Of a DNA stretch of 64,000 bases, positions 41,629-48,730 are shown piece after piece. Location: assembly GCA_963794265.1 (NCBI GenBank), contig CAWCDJ010000007.1, positions 186,001 to 250,000 of the forward strand, written 5' to 3'. Source of the stretch: CAWCDJ01 sp963794265 (GTDB lineage: Bacteria > Acidobacteriota > Terriglobia > Bryobacterales > Bryobacteraceae). Position 1 is the stretch's first letter. Each line of letters begins with the position of its first letter. The notes below the pieces were generated by a model. It saw only the letters and a list, made by a program, of their open reading frames with translations, had not been told where the DNA came from and did not search any database. The translations under genes and the position numbers were made by a program.

Positions 41629-42179
41629 TGATTTCGTTCCCGAAACCCTATGCCGATTTCGTGGCCAGGCTACGGGTTCCCAGCGGCTTCCTGCTGGTCG
41701 CCGTGTTTGCCTGGTTCTCGCATCCCAGCCTCCGCTCGCTGGCCTGGGGGCTCCCGGTTTCGCTGGCCGGGCTGGCGCTTCGCGGCTGGGCCGCCGGCTG
41801 CCTGGCGAAAAACCAGAAACTGGCCACCGGCGGCCCCTACGCGTATCTTCGCAACCCCCTCTACACTGGAACCTTGCTGGTGGCGGCAGGGTTGGCGATC
41901 GCCTCTCGGAGCGCCGGGCTGGCAGTGCTCTTCGCCGCCGTTTTTCTGCTGATCTACCTGCCGGTGATCGAACTCGAGGAGCAGCATCTTCGCCGCCTGT
42001 TTCCGGAGTACGCGAATTACGCCAGGCAGGTGCCCGCACTTTTTCCGCGGCTCCGTCCGCTGCCTGAAGAATCTCCGAATCCTTTTCGGTTCCGGCTTTA
42101 TCTAAAGAATCAGGAATATCAGGCCGGCGCGGGATTCGCTGCCGGGGTGCTGTTTCTCGTTTGGAAAATCTTTAGCTAG
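41628..42179 (+). CDS. ICMT-like membrane methyltransferase
   Basis: 183 residues; ATG overlaps the previous stop (TGATG). Four to five hydrophobic helices. The catalytic region GGPYAYLRNPLYTGTLLV matches the RHPxYxG-type SAM-binding motif of isoprenylcysteine carboxyl methyltransferase-like and phospholipid methyltransferase-like proteins, and EEQHLRRLFPEYANYARQVP is the usual C-terminal motif. Bacterial members methylate small lipids or unknown substrates. Its coupling to a GT9 gene suggests work on the same glycolipid. A strong terminator follows. Confidence 0.87.
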   Translation: MISFPKPYADFVARLRVPSGFLLVAVFAWFSHPSLRSLAWGLPVSLAGLALRGWAAGCLAKNQKLATGGPYAYLRNPLYTGTLLVAAGLAIASRSAGLAVLFAAVFLLIYLPVIELEEQHLRRLFPEYANYARQVPALFPRLRPLPEESPNPFRFRLYLKNQEYQAGAGFAAGVLFLVWKIFS

Positions 42180-42184
42180 GCTAT

Positions 42185-42231
42185 GGCGGCCGGGAAGCTT
42201 CTGGAGGGGGAAGCTTCCGGGCCGCCTTTTT
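42185..42231 (+). terminator. Intrinsic terminator after the GT9/ICMT-like pair
   Basis: A 16-bp stem with one mismatch (GGCGGCCGGGAAGCTT / AAGCTTCCGGGCCGCC) and a 10-base loop runs directly into five T residues, five bases after the stop. Confidence 0.9.
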
Positions 42232-42395
42232 GTTTCCGGCGCTCTGGGGCAAGCTGGTGAAGCGGACGGTGTGAGCGATCGTCCGCTCGTGAACACACCT
42301 CGCGCCGGCACTCGGCTAGCCTGAAGTAGGGCGGGACTGTTAAAAAGCAATCGGGAACCATCATCCGCCGCCCCGATTATCGAAGGGCAATCATT

Positions 42396-42731
42396 ATGAA
42401 GAGAATTGCGCTTACCCTGGCATTCGCGGTAGCGGCAGCTTTGCCGGCAGCGTGGGGACAAGCCATGGGGTCCGGCCCGGGGACGATTGGCAAAACCGCG
42501 CCCGGCTCGGTGGAGCCCAGTCACCTGGGCACGAAGCCCCTGACGCCACAAACCCGCACAACCAAAAAGGGAACCACAAAGGGAGCCACCGCTAACAGAA
42601 TCGGCAGCGCCAACCGCAGCCGTTTTGCAAGCCCGACCACGCATCATAACCTCGGCACAGTACACCGGGGCACGCAGAACCGGCTGGGCCCGGGTACGGC
42701 TATGCCGGCCCCCGGCCCTCACGGTCATTAA
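42396..42731 (+). CDS. Small secreted low-complexity protein
   Basis: 111 residues. The signal peptide MKRIALTLAFAVAAALPAAWG is followed by a basic, Thr/Gly/Asn-rich tail (TKKGTTKGATANRIGSANRS, THHNLGTVHRGTQNRLG) ending in PAPGPHGH. The tail is low in hydrophobic residues and probably disordered. AAGGG lies nine bases upstream of the ATG. It has its own space between a terminator and a hairpin. No family recognised. Confidence 0.68.
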   Translation: MKRIALTLAFAVAAALPAAWGQAMGSGPGTIGKTAPGSVEPSHLGTKPLTPQTRTTKKGTTKGATANRIGSANRSRFASPTTHHNLGTVHRGTQNRLGPGTAMPAPGPHGH

Positions 42732-42751
42732 ATCTAAACGTCTCATCACCT

Positions 42752-42771
42752 GGGGCAGCTAAGGCTGCCCC
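42752..42771 (+). terminator. Hairpin after the small secreted protein, weak terminator
   Basis: GGGGCAGC-TAAG-GCTGCCCC forms a perfect 8-bp stem with a four-base loop 20 bases after the stop. Only TTCC follows, so termination would be weak. Confidence 0.5.
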
Positions 42772-42852
42772 TTCCAGGCCGCGCGCCGAGCGAGGGCGGG
42801 GCGACTTCCGATTCAAAAACCCGTTATCCTATCTCATCAGGAGGGTTCCCAC

Positions 42853-45612
42853 ATGTTTCGTGTGGTTTGCTGTCTCGCCGTGGCAGCCGTCGCCCAGGCC
42901 GCCGGCCCACTCTACCAGGTCTCCCTCGATCAGCCGCAGGCGTTCAGCGTGATCCGCGGGTCGGCCGTTGCCGACTCGAGCGTGCTGCACGCAGGCCGGA
43001 AATCGCTGCGGATCGAACCCGCCGCCTCCGCGCCCGATGCCGCAGTGCGGTTTGCGCCCGTCGGGCTCACCATCGGCAAGAGCTATGAGCTGAGCGGCTG
43101 GGTGCGCACCGAGAACCTGGAAGTGCGCGACCTCGGCCGGTCTCCGATCGCCACGGGGGCAGCGCTCAGCATGGCTTCGATGCCCTATGACGTGCACTCG
43201 GCCTCGCTCGGCGGGACACAGCCGTGGACCCGTCTCACTCTGCGCTTCGTGGCCAGCCGCGCAAAAGACGAAATCCTGCTCACCGTCGGCGACGGCGGCG
43301 CCTTCAACGGCAAGGCCTGGTTTGCCGGCGTCAGCCTCGACGACGTCTCGCCGAGGGGCGGCTGGCCGGTTCGCGATGCGGTCGAAACTTTCGGCCCCGC
43401 CTACCGCTATCCGGCCGCCGGATGGATCTATCTGCATATCGAGGGCAAGCCTTACGAACGCGGCTACCAGCACGGGCACCTGATGGCGCGCGAGATTCCC
43501 GAATACCTCGCCCGCTGCGCCGCCGACCTCGGCTCGCCCGAGGAGTGGAACACCTACCGCACCACCGCCGACGCTCTGTTCCTGCGCGGCTTCGATCGCG
43601 AAATCCTGGAAGAGATGCGGGGCATCGCCGATGGCGCATCCGACGCCGGAGCCCGCTGGCAGCACCGCCCGATCGACCTGATCGACATCGTGGTGGCCAA
43701 CACCACGGTGGAACTGGGTGAATTGCGCTCGGCTATGAACTCCACGCCCACCGGCCTCGAAAGCCTGACGTTCGACAAACCGCCCTATGCCCGGAAGGCC
43801 GATTCCGTGATGGAGCATTGCAGCGCCTTCGCCGCCACCGGCCCCGCCACGCGCGACGGAAAGATGGTGATCGGGCACGTGACCTGGTGGCCGCTCACGC
43901 TGGCCGAACAGACCAACGTGATGCTCGATATCCAGCCGGAATCCGGCCACCGGATGCTGATTCAAAGCTATCCCGGCGGAATCGAGAGCGGCACGGACTG
44001 GTATCAGAACGACGCCGGAATGGTCCTCACCGAGACCACCATTCGCCAGACGCCGTTCAACCCGCAGGGCACGCCGGTGGCTTTCCGCGCCCGCATGGCG
44101 ATTCAGTACGCCGGTTCTATCGACGACGTGGTGGCGCGGCTGGGTACCCGCAACAACGGCCTCTACACCAACGAGTGGCTGATCGGCGACGCCAAAACCA
44201 ACGAGATCGCCATGTACGAACTGGGCACGAACCACACCCGGTTGTGGCGCAGCTCGAAGGACCAGTGGTTCGGCGGCACGCCCGGGTTCCATTGGGGCGA
44301 TAACAACGCCAAAGACCTCGCGATCCGCCTCGAAACCATGCCGGACCCGCACGGCACACCTGAATTCGTGCCCTACGTCCCGATGCCGCGCGATCTTGCC
44401 TGGCAGGGCTTTTACGGCAAATATAAGGGCCGGATCGACGAGCAGTTCGCTTTCACCGCATTTCGCACCGCACCGCTCGTTTCGGCCGCCACCATGGACG
44501 CCAAGGTGGCGACGGCGGACATGGCGAACCACATGATGGTGTGGGCCGAAATCGGCCGGCCGAACCAGACCGAATGGCTGCCCGGAGGGCGCTCCGGATA
44601 CTCCGGGGACAATGGCCTCTATCCTTCCGGCTACCACCTGTTCCAGGGTGAAGCGCCGGCATCGCTCTCGCAGAAGCCCTCCGAGCCTCCTAAACGGCGC
44701 GCACCCGCCAAGGCGGCGGCGTCCCTCAAAGACCGGCTGTGGAAGGGTTACCTGCTGCCCGCCTCGGATGCCGATATCTGGCTGGCTGCCGGCGCCGCCG
44801 CCTATCGCCAGGTGCTGCAGTCGGAGGACGTCGAAAAGGCCATGAATGCGCGGCGCGCCGAATACCGCCGCCTGAAACGGGGCCCGGAGAACGAAGCCAC
44901 CCGCGTGCGCCTGGAAGAATCCCGGGGCGTGCTGTTCCTCGATACCCTGCGTCACAAGATGGGCGACGACGCGTTCCTCAAATTGATGAGCGACTATTTC
45001 ACGGTGAACACCACGAAGACCGTGGCCGCGCAGTCGTTCCTCGAGCGGGCCCATGCGAAATTCGAATTCCCCGAACCGGCGGACGGCCCCGTGTATCTGA
45101 CCAGCGACATCGGCCGCCAATTGGCCACGGCGGCCATCGTTTATGGAACCGTGCGGGAAGCCGGCGCCAACCGCTACGCCGCCGAGCAGATGCAGTCGCG
45201 CTTTTTCGACGAGTACCCAAGCCTCGTGCCCGTCTACAAGGATTTCGAAGTGACCGACTCGATGCTGCGCAACCGCGACGTGATCTTCATCGGCCGCCCG
45301 GAGGCAAACTCCGCGCTGGCGGCATGGTCCGGCAAGCTCGGTTTGAAGTATGACGGCGCCAGTTTCCAGATGGATGGCGAAACCTTCGCCTCCGAACGCG
45401 ATGCCCTGGTGCTGGCCGCGAAGAACCCGCTCGGCCCGGCTCACATGGTGCTGGTGATCGCCGGCAACGACGCACTACGCACCGTGAAAGCGCTGCGTGC
45501 CGAAGCACCCGCCGAGTACGCCATCTTTGACGACGGCAGCCCCACCCGCACCGGCTTCATCGGCTACGGTGCCACCGCCGGAGCGGGTCCCGAAGGCCGG
45601 CACCGCCGCTAA
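42853..45612 (+). CDS. Secreted C45-type Ntn hydrolase with binding-like N-domain and gluzincin-like C-domain
   Basis: 919 residues with AGGAGGG eight bases before the ATG and a signal peptide (MFRVVCCLAVAAVAQAA). Residues about 20-165 resemble a carbohydrate-binding beta-sandwich (KSLRIEP, GKSYELSGWVRTENLEV). Residues about 190-600 match peptidase C45/phospholipase B-like Ntn hydrolases: RGYQHGHLMAREIPEYL, the probable nucleophile Cys323 in EHCSAFAATG, and YQNDAGMVLTETTI. The remainder has helices like the end of M1-type peptidases (GVLFLDTLRHKMGDDAFLKLMSDYF) but no HEXXH. The protein probably cleaves an amide bond in the periplasm or outside; family members self-process at the Cys, which here is internal. 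Confidence 0.78.
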   Translation: MFRVVCCLAVAAVAQAAGPLYQVSLDQPQAFSVIRGSAVADSSVLHAGRKSLRIEPAASAPDAAVRFAPVGLTIGKSYELSGWVRTENLEVRDLGRSPIATGAALSMASMPYDVHSASLGGTQPWTRLTLRFVASRAKDEILLTVGDGGAFNGKAWFAGVSLDDVSPRGGWPVRDAVETFGPAYRYPAAGWIYLHIEGKPYERGYQHGHLMAREIPEYLARCAADLGSPEEWNTYRTTADALFLRGFDREILEEMRGIADGASDAGARWQHRPIDLIDIVVANTTVELGELRSAMNSTPTGLESLTFDKPPYARKADSVMEHCSAFAATGPATRDGKMVIGHVTWWPLTLAEQTNVMLDIQPESGHRMLIQSYPGGIESGTDWYQNDAGMVLTETTIRQTPFNPQGTPVAFRARMAIQYAGSIDDVVARLGTRNNGLYTNEWLIGDAKTNEIAMYELGTNHTRLWRSSKDQWFGGTPGFHWGDNNAKDLAIRLETMPDPHGTPEFVPYVPMPRDLAWQGFYGKYKGRIDEQFAFTAFRTAPLVSAATMDAKVATADMANHMMVWAEIGRPNQTEWLPGGRSGYSGDNGLYPSGYHLFQGEAPASLSQKPSEPPKRRAPAKAAASLKDRLWKGYLLPASDADIWLAAGAAAYRQVLQSEDVEKAMNARRAEYRRLKRGPENEATRVRLEESRGVLFLDTLRHKMGDDAFLKLMSDYFTVNTTKTVAAQSFLERAHAKFEFPEPADGPVYLTSDIGRQLATAAIVYGTVREAGANRYAAEQMQSRFFDEYPSLVPVYKDFEVTDSMLRNRDVIFIGRPEANSALAAWSGKLGLKYDGASFQMDGETFASERDALVLAAKNPLGPAHMVLVIAGNDALRTVKALRAEAPAEYAIFDDGSPTRTGFIGYGATAGAGPEGRHRR

Positions 45613-45619
45613 GCTTTGC

Positions 45620-45679
45620 CTGCCCGGTCGCGGCTCTGTGAGCTGCCATCACAGAGCCGTGACCGTGAGAGAGCGGGCA
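45620..45679. repeat. REP-like palindromic element, copy C
   Basis: GGTCGCGGCTCTGTGA-GCTGCCA-TCACAGAGCCGTGACC forms the stem; GTGAGAGAGCGGGCA continues on the right only, so the left arm has lost the outer segment seen in copy B. It begins eight bases after the upstream stop. Confidence 0.8.
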
Positions 45680-45729
45680 ACACTGTATCCTAGCGCCCAA
45701 ATCGCGGATCCCGCGGTGTGGAGGAGCGC

Positions 45730-45735
45730 TATACT
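45730..45735 (+). promoter_or_regulatory. Candidate -10 element (TATACT) for adhE
   Basis: TATACT lies 74 bases before the GTG start; a second candidate, TATCCT, is at 45686-45691. No convincing -35 or Rex-type site was seen. Confidence 0.3.
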
Positions 45736-45809
45736 GTTTTTCGGCAGCCAGGACCTGATTATCCGGATCTGGTTACGGGATGTACAAATTGCAGGCAGGG
45801 AGGACTAGT

Positions 45810-48449
45810 GTGCCAGAGCATTCTTCAAGCCTGAGCGAAGACCGCATCGCCTACCTGGAGGAACTGGTCCGGCAGGGCAGAACCGCGGCAGCCGTTTTCA
45901 CCCAATACACTCAGGAAGACGTGGATCGGATTGTGAAAGCGATGGTCCTGGCAGGGCTGGGCCAAGCTCAACACCTGGCCCGCCTTGCCATCGAGGAAAC
46001 CAGGCTCGGAGTGGTTGAGGACAAGGCCATCAAGAATATGGTGGCCACGGAGTTCGTTTACAACTACGTCCGGGACCGGCGCACGGTCGGCGCAATCGCC
46101 GAGTATCCCGAACGCGGCCTGGTGGAATTCGCCGAGCCGATCGGGCTGATTTTCTCGCTTTTGCCCATTACGAACCCCACTTCGACGGTGCTCTTCAAGT
46201 GCATCATGGCCATAAAGACGCGCAACGCGGTGATCTTCGGCCCCCACCCGAAGGCCGCGCATTGCTGCTCGGAGGCGGTGCGGATTATGTACGAGGCGGC
46301 CGTGAAGCACGGCGCCCCCGAAGGCGTTTTCACCTGCCTGGAATCGCCCACCCTGCCGGACAACGCGTACCTGATGCACCACAAGGACGTCCGCCTCATC
46401 GACGCCACCGGCGGCCCCGGCGTGGTGAAAGCGGCTTACAGTTCCGGCAAGCCGGCTTTGGGGGTGGGCCCGGGCAATACCCCGGTTTACCTGGAGAAAA
46501 CCGCCGATGTGGAAATGGCCGTCGTGGATATCATCACCTCCAAGACCTTCGACAACGGCACGATCTGCGCTTCGGAGCAGACGGTGGTGATCGACGATGA
46601 AATTTTCGACGAGGTTTTGAAGAAATTCGCGGATCTGGGGTCGCACATCTGCGACCGCCAAGAGACAGAATTGCTGGGGCGGACGGTAATCGACCCCGAA
46701 ACCGGTTTCATGCGGCCCATGGCTGTGGGGCAGAAAGCTACCGACATCGCCCGGGCGATCGGCCTCAAGGTCAGCCCCGGGACAAAACTGCTGATTGCGC
46801 CGATTCAGGGCGTGGGTCCGCAGCATCCGCTTTCGGCTGAGAAACTCTGCCCGGTGCTCTCGGTTTACCGCGCCCACTCGGTCGATGAAGCGCTCCGGGT
46901 GTGTGTGGACGTGAACCACGCATCGGGCCTGGGGCACACGGCGGTCATTTTTTCCCGGAACGACGAGATCGTCCGGAAGTTCGGGGACGTCATCAACGCG
47001 GGCCGCATCATCGTGAATTCGCCGGGTTCCATTGGATCGCTGGGCGGCGTTTACAACGACATGGTCCCCACGTTCTCGTTCGGATGCGGGACGGGCGGCG
47101 GCAACAGCACCACGGACAACGTCAACGTCTATCACTACCTCAACATCAAGCGGCTTGCGCGGAGGACCCAAACCCACATGTGGTTCCGTGTCCCGAATCA
47201 GATTTACTTCAACATGAATGCGGTGGAGAACCTGCGCCGGTTTCCGTCGCGATCCACCGTAATTATCACCAGCCCGGTGCTCGAACAGATCGGCCTGGTG
47301 GACATTGTCAGGCGCTCCATTCCCAAAGAGACTTTTGCGCGCATCCTGACGATACCCGACGCCGAACCCGAAGCTAAGGTGATTCAACAGGGATTAGAAG
47401 CCCTGAACGCGTACCGTGCCGACCAGATCATCGCGCTGGGCGGCGGGTCGGTGATCGATGCCGCCAAAATCATGAAGCTGCGGTACGAGTCGCCGGATGC
47501 CGATCTGGAAGAGCTGGCCGCCCCGTTTCTGGATATCCGCAAACGGGTGGTCCAGTTTCCGACCGACAAAGTGGACCATGTGCGGTTGATCGCCATCTCC
47601 ACCACCAGCGGAACCGGAAGCGAAGTGACTCCGTTCGCCGTGATGATCGACAGGGAGCGCGGCCGCAAGATCACGCTGGCCGACTACTCCCTTACGCCCG
47701 ACGTGGCCATCGTCGATCCGCAGTTCGTCATGTCCATGCCGAAGGCCCTGACGGTCGATACGGGCATCGACTGCCTGACGCACGGGCTCGAAGCCGGGGT
47801 TTCGATCTATGCCTCTCCCTACACGGATTCGAATGCCGTGCAGGCGGTCCGGCTGGTTTTCAGGTACCTGCCCATCGCGTATCGCCACCCCCACGATGTG
47901 GAAGCGCGCAGCATGATGCACAACGCCGCCTGCATTGCGGCGCTGGCTTTCTCGAACGCTTCGGTCGGAGTGAATCACGCGCTGGCGCACGCTTTCGGCG
48001 CGCGCTTCGGCGTGTCGCACGGCCGGGCGAACGCGCTCATGCTGCCGCACGTGGTCCGGTTCAACGCGGCGGTGCCCACGAAGTTCATGCCGTCTCCCAA
48101 CCAGCGCGGGTATAACGCGCACAAGAAATACGCCATGATGGCGGACCTGCTCGGGCTCGGCGGCGAAACGGTTCCGGAAAAAGTGGAGAAGCTGGCGGAG
48201 GCCATCGAGCAACTGCTTGACGAACTGGCGGTGCCGCGTTCCATCGCGGAGTTAGGCATCTCGCGCGAAGAATTCGAGCGCGCCGTGCCGGACCTGGCCG
48301 CCACGGCATTCGACGACCCCTCCTGGCGGTCCAACCCGCGCATGCCGCTGCTGAGCGAGCTGGTCGAGTTGCTCTGGAAAGCTTACGAGGGGCGCGGGCT
48401 CGGTGCACCGGCCGGCGTCTCCGCGGAAGCGATTGGCGGGAGGTTCTAG
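45810..48449 (+). CDS. adhE: Bifunctional aldehyde/alcohol dehydrogenase
   Basis: 879 residues from the GTG at 45810, which has GGGAGG six bases upstream. The N-terminal half is a CoA-acylating aldehyde dehydrogenase with nucleophile Cys253 in NGTICASEQ and GPGNTPVYLE. The C-terminal half is an iron-dependent alcohol dehydrogenase with GGGSVIDAAKIM, TTSGTGSEVTPFAV and the metal-binding stretch NHALAHAFGARFGVSHGRANAL. Length and order equal E. coli AdhE. It converts acetyl-CoA through acetaldehyde to ethanol using two NADH, forming spirosome filaments. It points to fermentative or low-oxygen metabolism. One base separates it from the STAS gene. Confidence 0.96.
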   Translation: MPEHSSSLSEDRIAYLEELVRQGRTAAAVFTQYTQEDVDRIVKAMVLAGLGQAQHLARLAIEETRLGVVEDKAIKNMVATEFVYNYVRDRRTVGAIAEYPERGLVEFAEPIGLIFSLLPITNPTSTVLFKCIMAIKTRNAVIFGPHPKAAHCCSEAVRIMYEAAVKHGAPEGVFTCLESPTLPDNAYLMHHKDVRLIDATGGPGVVKAAYSSGKPALGVGPGNTPVYLEKTADVEMAVVDIITSKTFDNGTICASEQTVVIDDEIFDEVLKKFADLGSHICDRQETELLGRTVIDPETGFMRPMAVGQKATDIARAIGLKVSPGTKLLIAPIQGVGPQHPLSAEKLCPVLSVYRAHSVDEALRVCVDVNHASGLGHTAVIFSRNDEIVRKFGDVINAGRIIVNSPGSIGSLGGVYNDMVPTFSFGCGTGGGNSTTDNVNVYHYLNIKRLARRTQTHMWFRVPNQIYFNMNAVENLRRFPSRSTVIITSPVLEQIGLVDIVRRSIPKETFARILTIPDAEPEAKVIQQGLEALNAYRADQIIALGGGSVIDAAKIMKLRYESPDADLEELAAPFLDIRKRVVQFPTDKVDHVRLIAISTTSGTGSEVTPFAVMIDRERGRKITLADYSLTPDVAIVDPQFVMSMPKALTVDTGIDCLTHGLEAGVSIYASPYTDSNAVQAVRLVFRYLPIAYRHPHDVEARSMMHNAACIAALAFSNASVGVNHALAHAFGARFGVSHGRANALMLPHVVRFNAAVPTKFMPSPNQRGYNAHKKYAMMADLLGLGGETVPEKVEKLAEAIEQLLDELAVPRSIAELGISREEFERAVPDLAATAFDDPSWRSNPRMPLLSELVELLWKAYEGRGLGAPAGVSAEAIGGRF

Positions 48450-48450
48450 C

Positions 48451-48723
48451 ATGGCACCATCGAATACCCTATGGCCGCGTGTCGACGGCACCGCGGACCC
48501 GCTGCTCCGGCGAGCGCTCGAACGGCTGGACGGCGGTGAGGAAGTGGTTCTGGATTTTACGGGCGTCGGGCGGATCGATCCGCCGGCGCTCCAGGCGATG
48601 GAGCAGCTAGCCGCCAAGGCCAGCGGCAAATCCGCCAGGATCCTGTTGCGCGGCCTCAACGTGCAGGCTTACAAGGTCTTGAAACTGGCGAGAATGGCGA
48701 CGCCGTTCTCGTTCGAGACGTGA
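48451..48723 (+). CDS. STAS-domain protein (anti-sigma-factor-antagonist-like)
   Basis: 90 residues from the ATG at 48451 with GGGAGG eight bases upstream. The pattern EEVVLDFTGVGRIDPPALQAM is the STAS core, but the phosphorylatable Ser of SpoIIAA proteins (usually DSSGL) is replaced near IDPP, so regulation by phosphorylation is doubtful. The C-terminal half (SARILLRGLNVQAYKVLKLARMA) fits STAS helix 3 and strand. It sits directly after adhE, an unexpected partner, and converges on the NHL gene with a seven-base gap. Confidence 0.83.
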   Translation: MAPSNTLWPRVDGTADPLLRRALERLDGGEEVVLDFTGVGRIDPPALQAMEQLAAKASGKSARILLRGLNVQAYKVLKLARMATPFSFET

Positions 48724-48730
48724 GCGGAAT

